NCBI GenBank assembly: GCA_029964075.1
Contig: CM057147.1
Span: 24,449,513 to 24,513,512, forward strand
Direction of reading: 5' to 3'
DNA length: 64,000 nt
Source of the DNA: Patiria pectinifera
Taxonomy: Eukaryota; Echinodermata; Asteroidea; Valvatida; Asterinidae
The notes under the pieces are model-generated. The model saw only the letters and a list, made by a program, of their open reading frames with translations. It searched no databases and was not told where the DNA came from. A program made the position numbers and the translations under genes. Each line of letters starts with the position of its first letter. Positions within the stretch are counted from its first letter, which is position 1. Below are positions 61,001 through 64,000 of this stretch, piece by piece.

Positions 61001-63693
61001 TACTGTTATTGGATACAGGGAACATGACTGAAATGGCGGCAGCATGATCAAGCATAGCAAACAGGGATCACACAAAGAGGATACAGCTTTTGTATGATGA
61101 AATGTCCAACAGCTCGGTTGGTAGATCACTGGTCTGGAGTACCTGGTTCAAACCCCACTCCAGTCGATTCCTTTGCTCAACTACACGATTATTAGATATG
61201 CACATAGTCATTTTTCGCTTTGTTTACTTCAGCTGGTGACTACGGTAATGCACCCCAACCACCGTCACCTGAAGATGGGGGCGGGTCCACTGGGACCATA
61301 ATTGCCGTGGTCTTGGTGCTGTTGATCGGTTCTTTTCTGATCTTTGGAGGAGTGATGGTGGTCAAGAAGAGGTAAGCTTTCTAGATTGCCGGTCCCAGAG
61401 GGCCAGCCTAGAGTCTTCGTTGTACCTGTCTCACTGACTTACTGACTGACTGTTACTTGTGAGCCGAGCAGTGCTATTGTATAGGATTACCCAGTAATGC
61501 CAATGAATGGGCCAAATCCGGGGCCCATAGTGTAGACCAGGTGCATGACAAGACTTCCAGTAAATGGCCATTTTTAATCAATTGAACAAAATTTTGTGCA
61601 CTCTGGGACCAGCTTTACTTGGCTTGGCGTGTTTTTTTACTAAGTAAGAAAGCGTACCATTGGCTAAGAAGATTGTTGTTTTTTCCTCAACTTGCGATTT
61701 AGGATTAAACTTCTTGAGTTTGAGCAGACTAATTCGGCAACAGCCATTTTCTGAGGTGGCACCAGACGAGCGTGAGTCGCGTTCAGGTAGTACGCACCCA
61801 CTCTGGGCTCTTTCCACCAATGGGATAACCTAGATGAGCATGCGCTGTGTCTTTAAGAATGCGTGCGGCATGCGCACAGATGAACCACCTCAAAATGGCT
61901 TCTAGTTTTGTTTGCTGAATTAGTCTATTCAAAGTCTTCTTTTTTTTCTGCGTTGCAGACGTGCCCAAAAGACTGCAAAGCCCTTTGATTCTGTTGGAAT
62001 GACAAAAATTGATGGTAAGTGAAGCATTTTGTGATTTGTTCAATAATTTTGTTTGTGAGTATTAATTGTTTTGGTGGGCTATTATTGGTACATTTCAGTA
62101 CTTGATGCTGCTTATTTAGAACCTACTCACTTTTTGTTATAATTTTTCGTCGAACTTCTTCAGATCAACCATTCATGTAATCTTAAGAATTATCTGAACG
62201 AGACAGGTTTTTTTTGTCTGGGGGAAGCTAATAATATTTGTCCTCCCCCTCCCCTGCCCCAAATAATTCCTTTTCCAACAATGTTTTCTTACATTCTACC
62301 ACCTGTTTTAGCAAAATGCAAGAGTATATTGGAGGAGTGGTAGAAATGCATGTTTAAATAATGTTCCCTAGGGTTTCCTAACATCCAGCTTATTACTCCC
62401 CACCCCCCCTTTGAAGTTTCCAACTTGCTGGTTCATCATGTCCCCCTCCCCCCTCCATGTTGACAAGCAGTCCCCACTCCCGATCTCATAATATCTCCCT
62501 CTATCACCTTCCAGATTCCAAGTTTACAAAGAAGTCGCCCCCCAGTCCCCAGATGAAGCATGTCGCCTCCGAAGATGCCCTGACCAACATGGCCGATACC
62601 ATGCCTCCAGAGGGCGACCTTCGCCCCGCGTCCTCCAACTCTTCCACACTGCCGGCCGACATCCACAGGAAGCCGACGGCCAAAGTGGCCAACGTGAGAC
62701 CCTCCTCGGGACCAGTCAAGGTGGACAAGCTCGCCGACTACGTGAAAGCCAAGAAAGCCAAGAACAATGAAGGCTTCAGGGTAGACTATTCGGTGAGTCA
62801 ACCATTATAAAACATTTTAATGGCTCCATGCCTGGATGCACGAGGGCGCTACATGTATTTGGCTTAGAAATGACAGTGTGTGAAGGGTTACAAATTGCAT
62901 ATTTAAGTTGAAATTAGTGGTGCACTACCTCTTGAACCAGTGCACTCATACGATGTGCCCCAAATAGGTAGCTCACTTCAGAAGTGCCTTCAGAGAACAT
63001 TTGAAGTCAGCCCTGATAAAAGCGGGCGCGGACATGCAAGATTTTTCTGACATTGGCTTATCTAGCTCCCAGACTCATATTCTTTACATTCAGTGGTTCT
63101 TGAGTCTGGAGTGCTGAATGGTTACACATGGCAACCAATGAAAACTGGTGTGCAAATGAACAGGGCCCAATTTCACGGCGCTGCTAAGCACACTATTTTC
63201 TTCTAACAGAGCCTCCGTCTATTTCATAGACACCGTAAGCATAAGCACAGCAAAAGGCACACTTCAGAGGATAAAATCTCTTAACTTAGCGACGTAACAT
63301 TAGAAATCTCCATGCACGTGCGACCGTTAACATGTCCACGCCGTGAAATAGTGCTTAAGGTTAGCAAATTTGTCTGCTATGCTAAGCACAACTTTTCTGC
63401 TAACTGTTAAGCAGCGCCGTGAAATTGGGCCCAAATGTTTTCGTTGGATGGCGTAATCCTACTCACACCTATAGTGAAATTTGTATGCCTGGTTATGCCA
63501 AAAAATTACTTTCGATTCTGGTGAGGTGGTTTTCCTTTATAAATATAATATCGTGATTTGTAATTATTGTCATTTTACTACCTCCACTTTCTTTCCTGAC
63601 TGCAGGGTCTCCCAAGTGACCAAATTCACCCGATGGACGTCGCCAAGAAAGATGAAAACAAAGTGAAGAATCGCTATGCCAACATCATAGCAT
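19011..63693 (+). CDS. Gene B: receptor protein tyrosine phosphatase with F-type lectin and Tie-like ectodomain (3' partial)
   Basis: Twenty-eight exons in the window give about 1818 codons, in frame across all junctions. Domains by residue: signal peptide 1-25, F-type lectin 26-169, Ig1 170-288, Ig2 289-376, EGF1-4 377-577, Ig3 578-679, nine FN3 domains 680-1618 (furin-type RKRR at 1547-1550), stalk, membrane helix about 1651-1672, cytoplasmic juxtamembrane region, and from about 1765 the RPTP entry (LADYVKAKKAKNNEGFRVDY, then KNRYANII). In RPTPs this leads into the catalytic domain, which removes phosphate from tyrosines; the catalytic exons are past the right edge. The Ig1-Ig2-EGF-Ig3-FN3 order and the EGF2 motif FCLQDPFGCACAAGYKG are those of Tie receptors, which carry a kinase instead. 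Gene A upstream is a catalytically empty relative. Genes of this type may be labelled Tie-like or RPTP-like in automatic annotation; I give no symbol. The exact limit of the last FN3 and whether all exons belong to one transcript remain to be shown. Confidence 0.93.
19425..19502 (+). mobile_element. 3' tail of a non-LTR element or SINE
   Basis: The sequence 'tgtaaagcgcattgag...gcgctatataagaatgc' followed by (ATT)n is the common 3' tail shared by several non-LTR retrotransposons and their SINEs (from general knowledge). Only this tail is left. Confidence 0.6.
20467..20972. mobile_element. MITE with long GC-rich inverted ends
   Basis: The left end GTGCGTTCGTTTAGCTCACC and following CGGGTCG are mirrored at the right end (cgacccgggtgagctaaacg). 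The ends are GC-rich and the centre is AT-rich. No clear TSD and no coding capacity. Confidence 0.75.
21384..21733. mobile_element. PIF/Harbinger-like MITE, copy 1 (TSD TAA)
   Basis: Starts GGCCAAAAAAAAGTCTCCAG, ends with the complementary CCGGAGCC...TTTTGGCC, and is flanked on both sides by TAA (21381-21383, 21734-21736). A second copy at 31563-31927 has TTA on both sides. TWA duplications are the mark of PIF/Harbinger transposons. Confidence 0.75.
22130..22246 (+). CDS. Gene B exon 2: F-type lectin domain, first part
   Basis: It encodes GLALINLRDKYVSTSSNYSS, then ARDSPTLAVDDDTDTISHT. This fits the start of F-type lectins (N-A/L at the start, 'SS.Y', 'A.D', and the His that binds fucose). 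Acceptor tcgcag, donor gtaagc, phase 1. Confidence 0.9.
22671..22955. mobile_element. Palindromic element with hammerhead-like motif
   Basis: Left arm 22671-22755 and right arm 22868-22955 are inverted copies (shared pieces: GCGGGTAACACC, CTTCTTGGAAGAAGTG, GAGTGTAGAACTCGACG). The middle holds CTGAAGA, a 7-bp stem CGGGCAG/CTGTCCG, then AAACGTC at 22841-22874, the arrangement of a hammerhead ribozyme core. Confidence 0.7.
23873..23959 (+). CDS. Gene B exon 3: F-type lectin domain, middle
   Basis: It encodes QCTGEQWWRVDLGTTYRL then QRITIVNRKAFG. The WWRVDLG and I.IVNR strands are characteristic of F-type lectins. From the exon 2 His to the Arg of VNR there are 26 residues, as in the family's H-x26-R motif. 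The Asp and the Cys-Cys that usually follow are absent. Confidence 0.92.
24346..24573 (+). CDS. Gene B exon 4: F-type lectin domain, last part
   Basis: It encodes GRLRGAIVRAGLDADHSQ, ...TIHFEPNPVVSARYVSVDL, and LALAEVRLEEE. It aligns with gene A exon 884-1138 (R.RGA.VRAGL, ARY.SVD, LA..EV..EE). It ends in phase 1 at gtgagt, before a 13.4-kb intron. Confidence 0.92.
25351..25699. mobile_element. MITE with CAGGGTTCGACTTTA ends
   Basis: It begins CAGGGTTCGACTTTAACTAT and ends CGCTAAAGTCGAACCCTG, an inverted match over about 16 bp. CAGGG ends are common in hAT elements, but I see no matching 8-bp duplication. Confidence 0.65.
25788..26430. mobile_element. MITE family 1, degenerate copies
   Basis: 25788-26140 carries the end 'gctcctaccccgccctgcaa' and the interior of the 1681-2046 element in inverse orientation. 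26290-26430 carries further pieces of the same family ('atcagagtatcccagcg', 'ttcattgcggacaa'). Confidence 0.6.
27125..27200 (+). CDS. Candidate alternative first exon with signal peptide (gene B short isoform or separate start)
   Basis: ATG at 27125 (context gaaacATGG) encodes MAFYKDTLFLETSILLLLSI then SPFSFG and stops in phase 1 at a perfect gtaagt donor. The length is 76 nt, the same as gene B exon 1, and both have ILLLL as core. It would join in frame to the Ig1 exon at 38025, giving a receptor without the lectin domain. An in-frame ATG at 27065 would add 20 residues. No transcript evidence is available here. Confidence 0.55.
27239..28566. mobile_element. hAT-type MITE (8-bp TSD CTGATTCG), interrupted
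   Basis: The ends are GGTAATCCTTACTTTTAGGA and its complement (diverged on the right: gtcctaaagataaggattacc). CTGATTCG flanks both sides (27231-27238 and 28567-28574). The 253-bp sister copy at 29067-29319 shows its original form. This copy has grown by the insertion at 27345-28221 and another stretch after it. Confidence 0.85.
27345..28221. mobile_element. 877-bp foldback element with 9-bp TSD CTTGTCTTA
   Basis: Two arms of about 410 bp are near-identical inverted copies around a centre of about 50 bp near 27785. The ends are TAGCTCTACTGAGTGGAGCG and the complement. CTTGTCTTA is found at 27336-27344 and 28222-28230. Nine-base duplications occur with Mutator-type and some foldback transposons. 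The open frames of 60 codons on both strands inside are mirror images, not genes. Confidence 0.85.
28685..28729. mobile_element. 45-bp hairpin mini-element
   Basis: Perfect 18-bp arms (CTAGACCCGTGAACGTGG from 28684 and its complement at 28712-28729) with a 10-nt loop. CTGTGCAC precedes it (28677-28684) and follows it (28730-28737). Confidence 0.7.
28738..28809. mobile_element. 72-bp hairpin mini-element
   Basis: Perfect 29-bp arms (28738-28766 and 28780-28808). CTGTGCAC precedes it (28730-28737) and follows it (28810-28817). It sits directly beside the 45-bp hairpin in the same target. Confidence 0.7.
29067..29319. mobile_element. hAT-type MITE, uninterrupted copy (TSD GATAGTGG)
   Basis: Same family as 27239-28566, in opposite orientation, 253 bp. 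GATAGTGG is duplicated at 29059-29066 and 29320-29327. Confidence 0.85.
29712..29816. repeat. Inverted repeat of about 105 bp
   Basis: Arms 'gtgcatttcgaaacgttagt...gtcgggaactag' and 'ctagttcccgac...cgttcgaaatgcac' face each other. Probably a small MITE. Confidence 0.6.
30260..30780. repeat. Relatives of the nested repeats at 27.3-28.9 kb
   Basis: It carries 'ggaaagatt...tctggccatcacttttcac' as at 28.6 kb, two empty versions of the CTGTGCAC target (30631-30638, and inverted near 30440), and at 30683-30770 a short hairpin related to the ends of the 877-bp foldback element. Confidence 0.6.
31563..31927. mobile_element. PIF/Harbinger-like MITE, copy 2 (TSD TTA)
   Basis: Same family as 21384-21733 with ends GGCCAAAAAA...GGCC, flanked by TTA on both sides (31560-31562, 31928-31930). 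Confidence 0.78.
33868..34407. mobile_element. TTAA-type MITE, copy 1
   Basis: The ends are AAGGGAATATACAAC and GGTACATTCCCTTTAA. The inside is shared with 36860-37382 and, inverted, with 60224-60751. It contains a short hairpin 'ccaacggtggtcggctgaccaccgttgg'. Confidence 0.8.
35075..35245 (-). mobile_element. tRNA-derived SINE, copy 1
   Basis: Read on the - strand, a tRNA-Ser-like head with A-box-like and B-box-like segments and an anticodon region CACTAGAAAGCAG is followed by 'gagtgattttttccaac'. Another copy is at 57136-57316. The B box is damaged here (atttgagtcc). Confidence 0.7.
36860..37382. mobile_element. TTAA-type MITE, copy 2, inside another repeat
   Basis: TTAA at both ends (36860-36863 and 37379-37382), AGGGAATATACAAC at one end and GTACATTCCCT at the other. 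It splits a dispersed repeat whose unsplit copy is at 15275-15435. Confidence 0.82.
38025..38381 (+). CDS. Gene B exon: Ig-like domain 1 (Tie type)
   Basis: It encodes LVDFTCLNNNPFLSIN, a Cys-rich middle (CSSC, CPSGFCSC), and YRIGAFYCQIDTGTT then RITTITLNSN. Compared with the same domain in gene A it has six to seven extra cysteines in the middle. Phase 1-1. Confidence 0.85.
39124..39387 (+). CDS. Gene B exon: Ig-like domain 2
   Basis: It encodes AVIIPKRQTITVNLGESLTL, DWRWRKTS, and AADAGVYECHEP, ending VIVRG. As in gene A the B-strand Cys is missing. Phase 1-1. Confidence 0.9.
39425..39825. repeat. Dispersed repeat also present at 52345-52905
   Basis: Shared blocks: 'cctattggtcgagagcccgt', 'tggccggtcttaaa', 'cagtgccttttacc', and 'agcacacatttattc'. 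This copy lacks the long hairpin found in the other. Confidence 0.65.
39920..40057 (+). CDS. Gene B exon: EGF-like domain 1
   Basis: It encodes CPSNMWGPSNGCQNVC, CYNGGMCHDVTGQCICAPGF and SNC. Same length (138 nt) as the gene A exon 3501-3638. Confidence 0.92.
40350..40505 (+). CDS. Gene B exon: EGF-like domain 2 with Tie signature
   Basis: It encodes ...GMSCRGRLFCLQDPFGCAC and AAGYKGIGCDQ, matching the Tie EGF2 pattern F-C-L-x-D-P-(Y/F)-G-C-x-C. Confidence 0.92.
41103..41267 (+). CDS. Gene B exon: EGF-like domain 3
   Basis: It encodes ECDESNTFGPYCTQTCHC, ITCLKDTGEC, and RCDSGWKGRNCQ in one exon; gene A splits the same domain over two exons. Confidence 0.9.
41290..41534. mobile_element. MITE family 1, copy 3
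   Basis: Ends TTCGCTCCTACCCCCGCCCT and the complement (gggcggggggtacgagcgaa), 245 bp. The flanks GTACATGTA and GTGCATGTA differ at one base and are a likely 9-bp TSD. Confidence 0.78.
41979..42122 (+). CDS. Gene B exon: EGF-like domain 4
   Basis: It encodes ETPCPFGYYGEICTQRCNC, ACDEETGACLNGC, and GYRGAACDQ. Phase 1-1. Confidence 0.9.
42902..43207 (+). CDS. Gene B exon: Ig-like domain 3
   Basis: It encodes VNVYCETVGNPLPTEDDI...ARLTCNLRTLDNNY, with two cysteines at Ig spacing. Its place between the EGFs and the FN3 domains and the 'C...GNPLPT.ED' run match the third Ig of Tie receptors. Gene A has no counterpart. Confidence 0.88.
43415..45060. repeat. Intron with C/A homopolymers and inverted 'gtggtcggg' motifs
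   Basis: 43421-43455 is a run of C then A. 43974-44001 is a hairpin (GAGTGGTCGGG...CCCGACCACTC), with a related 'tacccgaccattc' at 45005-45017; 'ccggaagt' and 'gacgtcat' motifs recur between them. This may be one degenerate element. No exon. Confidence 0.45.
45072..45398 (+). CDS. Gene B exon: FN3 domain 1
   Basis: It encodes PFLVSFPYASNRYSTSIKV, RWSSW, RYEVHYRLRS and LAVGTEYDFVVVVVREGDGG. The end resembles the first Tie FN3 (YEL-C-V..VRRGEGG-type ending). Phase 1-1. Confidence 0.9.
45957..46024 (+). CDS. Gene B exon: FN3 domain 2, first part
   Basis: It encodes TPTTAPTVQLDVVSSTELRL then SWQ, ending in phase 0 right after the conserved Trp of the B strand. The second part is 46994-47231. 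Confidence 0.85.
46124..46526. mobile_element. Penelope-like element fragment with inverted arms
   Basis: Arms 46124-46245 and 46410-46526 are inverted copies ('aagaaatatttagatacc', 'gatgtcatcg.gacatcttcatt', 'ggtcatgtgacc'). Between them an open piece (46255-46401) reads REDQFWKRKIHESIKIK, then PSLNRDTGFDLP, which looks like the C-terminal end of the GIY-YIG endonuclease of Penelope-like retroelements. A third arm fragment lies at 46765-46835. All in the intron of FN3 domain 2. Confidence 0.65.
46994..47231 (+). CDS. Gene B exon: FN3 domain 2, second part
   Basis: It continues FPPESTWQCSSLQSVQVYQK, then LGSLAPCTSYDVYVTFTNRD, and ends in phase 1. The two halves make a normal FN3 domain. Confidence 0.88.
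47518..47718. mobile_element. Palindromic MITE
   Basis: Left arm 47518-47591 and right arm 47646-47718 are inverted copies ('gcgacttatc.cacgattttt', 'tgcgacattgccgcgcggcaa'). Confidence 0.65.
48107..48424 (+). CDS. Gene B exon: FN3 domain 3
   Basis: It encodes PGPVTSLRIFNPPGSSHHQL, GVSWSSPSADNNCPVDAYII, and LKPYSTYRVSVVAVNSAGNS. Phase 1-1. Confidence 0.92.
48556..48978. repeat. Two arrays of a 10-bp repeat (ATTACATTGT)
   Basis: Array 1 at 48556-48716 and array 2 at 48783-48978, separated by about 65 bp that recurs after array 2 ('attccctg.agaatccataaa', 'agggtgat.taaggc'). So the whole unit, array plus flank, is duplicated. The open frames over it are an effect of the repeat. Confidence 0.9.
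49421..49617. mobile_element. MITE family 2, copy 2
   Basis: Ends TATGGTGTAAATCGAGGA and TCCTCGATTTACACCATAAA. Inverted relative to 18435-18634. Confidence 0.78.
49754..50053 (+). CDS. Gene B exon: FN3 domain 4
   Basis: It encodes VPSFVPTVNVLDSDISSNSI, RFTWDEVSCEDL and LTPCTTYSFQIAVVNTIGVG. Phase 1-1, 300 nt. Confidence 0.92.
50105..50385. repeat. Tandem array of 'aatcacaagtc' units
   Basis: Units of 10-12 bp (aatcacaagtc, aatcacaagcc, aatcacaagtta) repeat irregularly over about 280 bp just after the donor of the FN3 4 exon. Confidence 0.88.
50533..50838 (+). CDS. Gene B exon: FN3 domain 5
   Basis: It encodes VPSRVLGLSAEAVDGYPTVL, RVRWNPPSGNCPIDHYTVSF, and LFPNSRYKVYVRARTSAGEG. Phase 1-1. 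Confidence 0.92.
51018..51317 (+). CDS. Gene B exon: FN3 domain 6
   Basis: It encodes PSEPPRNVINTATLKRGLRF, DWQSPSCPGSRGDIVGYTYR, and LVPYTLYSFQVLARTAAGDG. It is the closest match to the last FN3 of gene A (same length, Cys and GYTYRL/KYAYRL strand). Confidence 0.92.
52083..52309 (+). CDS. Gene B exon: FN3 domain 7, first part
   Basis: It encodes KPPQITSVTTPSGDATSITV, QWPRPDPPNGIIIAYYVVYG, and LTGLVANSNYSIQ, ending in phase 0. This is the usual 'P.NG.I..Y.V.Y' FN3 type seen in RPTPs. Confidence 0.9.
52345..52905. repeat. Dispersed repeat with a perfect 49-bp hairpin
   Basis: Same family as 39425-39825. Inside, 52751-52799 and 52813-52861 are perfect inverted copies of 49 bp with a 13-nt loop. 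Confidence 0.75.
53707..53776 (+). CDS. Gene B exon: FN3 domain 7, last part
   Basis: It encodes VQAETVVNRGSLSEPVYRIT then QEG. It closes the FN3 domain and returns to phase 1. Confidence 0.86.
54701..54807 (+). CDS. Gene B exon: FN3 domain 8, first part
   Basis: It encodes PNMPSSLRVVSRKQTELSIA, WDEPTAPNGQIVKYT and ends in phase 0. Confidence 0.9.
54917..55487. mobile_element. MITE with CCCTAACGTGGCGC ends
   Basis: Left CCCTAACGTGGCGCGGCC, right GCGCCACGTTAGGG. Further copies of the end motif lie just inside (54938-54990 and 55254-55270). Confidence 0.6.
56213..56420 (+). CDS. Gene B exon: FN3 domain 8, second part
   Basis: It encodes VKYRVIGKPYDPDFRPSSES, LLPGTKYEIMVTASTRLGPG, then TEPAS. 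The end is typical of RPTP FN3 domains. Phase 0 in, phase 1 out. Confidence 0.9.
56498..57122. repeat. 31-bp minisatellite, about 19 copies
   Basis: The unit is close to GGATTTTACCTGATGTCAGG followed by AATTTTTGTTT. The middle copies are nearly identical; the outer ones are diverged. Confidence 0.92.
57136..57316 (-). mobile_element. tRNA-derived SINE, copy 2
   Basis: On the - strand the tRNA-like head (57208-57280) has an A-box-like segment (TGGTCGAGTGGTAAGG) and a B box (GGTTCGAGTCC); its anticodon region resembles tRNA-Ser(AGA). The rest is shared with 35075-35245. Confidence 0.78.
58097..58193 (+). CDS. Gene B exon: membrane-proximal FN3-like domain 9, first part
   Basis: It encodes IPAPVPPIVDPKMSTGTKVV and ISVPIVDNDYVV, ending in phase 2. 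The run 'I.VP.....' with a short hydrophobic strand is usual for the last extracellular module of RPTPs. Confidence 0.85.
58428..58677 (+). CDS. Gene B exon: membrane-proximal domain 9, second part, with furin-type site
   Basis: It encodes SYLVKVKKTSSRKRRQSLP, ...NYWAGEVN, FEIGDNKTYGGYYNPPLQEG and YEIQTGSSS. The F-x-(I/V)-G-D-x-x-x-Y-x-G-Y-x-N-x-P-L pattern is the signature of the last module in many RPTPs. RKRR at 58462-58473 is a furin-type cleavage site. Confidence 0.93.
59672..59711 (+). CDS. Gene B exon: short extracellular linker (40 nt)
   Basis: It encodes SHIVALSDPIEVK in phase 0 to phase 1; the acceptor cccatcaag and donor gtaaga are good. The 'SD.I.V' ending is common just before the stalk of RPTPs. 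Confidence 0.82.
59975..60056 (-). mobile_element. tRNA-like SINE head
   Basis: On the - strand: GGGCTGGATAGCTCAGTTGG then TAGAGC (A box) and GGTTCAAACCC (B box). The T stem and acceptor stem do not pair, so this is a retroposon, not a working tRNA gene. Confidence 0.65.
60224..60751. mobile_element. TTAA-type MITE, copy 3 (inverted)
   Basis: TTAAAGGGAATGTACATC at the left, GTTGTATATTCCCTTTAA at the right; inverted relative to the copies at 33868 and 36860. Confidence 0.82.
61104..61163 (+). mobile_element. Short tRNA-like SINE remnant
   Basis: It contains AGCTCGGTTGGTAGATCACT (A-box region) and GGTTCAAACCCC (B box) only 10 bases apart from the D-arm remnant, with no anticodon arm. Confidence 0.55.
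61233..61371 (+). CDS. Gene B exon: stalk and membrane helix
   Basis: Acidic/Gly/Pro stalk (GDYGNAPQPPSPEDGGGS), then the helix TGTIIAVVLVLLIGSFLIFG and GVMVVKKR as stop-transfer. Ends in phase 2. Confidence 0.93.
61959..62014 (+). CDS. Gene B exon: juxtamembrane segment
   Basis: It encodes RAQKTAKPFDSVGMTKID, basic just after the membrane. Phase 2 in, phase 1 out. Confidence 0.88.
62515..62792 (+). CDS. Gene B exon: juxtamembrane region up to the phosphatase wedge
   Basis: It begins DSKFTKKSPPSPQMK, has a Ser/Pro-rich middle, and ends VDKLADYVKAKKAKNNEGF then RVDYS. The last part is the helix-turn-helix entry of RPTP D1 domains ('L..YV...K.....GF..EY'). Confidence 0.93.
63162..63433. mobile_element. 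MITE with GGGCCCAATTTCACGGCGCT ends
   Basis: The left end GGGCCCAATTTCACGGCGCT continues GCTAAGCA; the right end is TTAAGCAGCGCCGTGAAATT followed by GGGCCC. It lies in the intron between the last two visible exons. No clear TSD. Confidence 0.75.
63606..63693 (+). CDS. Gene B exon: start of the protein tyrosine phosphatase domain
   Basis: It encodes GLPSDQIHPMDVAKKDENKV then KNRYANIIA plus one base (T) of the next codon, which should be Tyr of the family motif KNRY.NI..YD. Donor gtaagt after 63693. The catalytic HCSAG.GR exon is not in the window. Confidence 0.92.
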
Positions 63694-64000
63694 GTAAGTG
63701 GATGTCTACTACTGTTGAGGACATGTGTGAGAAGGTTGATAATTATAATACGCTTTCAAAATTGGAAATGGAAAATGTTTACTTGTGCTCATGCTCGAGC
63801 ATTTCTCTGCATTTCTCTCGCTTTTCTTGTCAATAGAGCTTTTGCATGAGAGATACCTCAGAGGGTGTTCTTTGTTATTTAAATTTGGTAGCCAAGAATG
63901 CGCAAACGGGTTGCTCATGCCTATCCCAGCGATATTAAACCAATTGCCCTCTGACTCCGCCTTAATGCATAAGGTCTATAAGGAGCAGACTGTCCTCATT

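Noticed and set aside
62436..62801. 121-codon open frame on the - strand
   Set aside because: Antisense shadow of the gene B juxtamembrane exon 62515-62792.

Overview
Organism and overall content. The window looks like nuclear DNA of an invertebrate deuterostome, most likely an echinoderm (inference). The genes are split into many short exons with GT-AG introns, almost all phase 1. The introns are AT-rich and full of miniature inverted-repeat elements (MITEs), tRNA-derived SINE pieces and minisatellites. The proteins combine F-type lectin, Ig, EGF and fibronectin III (FN3) modules. I see no bacterial-type gene organisation. Layout: (1) 884-9955, + strand, the 3' part of a multi-exon gene called gene A here. 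It encodes part of an F-type lectin domain, two Ig-like domains, four EGF-like domains, five FN3 domains, one membrane helix and a tail of about 40 residues with no enzyme domain. Its first exons lie left of the window, and one FN3 exon has a 1-base frameshift. (2) 12279-13091, - strand, an intact 270-codon orphan ORF with a C-terminal membrane anchor. (3) 19011 to beyond the right edge (last exon seen ends at 63693), + strand, gene B, a tandem relative of gene A. It reads signal peptide, complete F-type lectin, Ig1, Ig2, EGF x4, Ig3, FN3 x9 with a furin-type RKRR site in the last one, membrane helix, juxtamembrane region, and then the KNRYANI start of a receptor protein tyrosine phosphatase (RPTP) domain that continues outside the window. 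From Ig1 to the first FN3, gene B follows the layout of the vertebrate angiopoietin receptors Tie1/Tie2. The protein is therefore a Tie-like ectodomain with an added lectin, on a phosphatase instead of a kinase. How the genes may work together (inference): gene B would be a cell-surface phosphatase controlled by a glycan or protein ligand. Gene A would be a tandem copy that lost its catalytic part and could act as a decoy or adhesion receptor, or be decaying. A second candidate signal-peptide exon at 27125-27200, inside the 13.4-kb intron after the lectin exons, has the same length (76 nt) and phase (1) as the first one. It could start a lectin-less isoform with the pure Tie layout. The rest is introns and intergenic DNA. 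The large intron 24574-38024 is a stack of nested transposons with readable target-site duplications (TSDs of 8, 9, TTAA and TWA type). Penelope-like fragments and hammerhead-ribozyme-like motifs occur in palindromic elements at about 14.4, 22.8 and 46.3 kb. Exon limits were set by hand from splice consensus plus codon phase; every exon junction in both genes keeps the frame except at the gene A frameshift.
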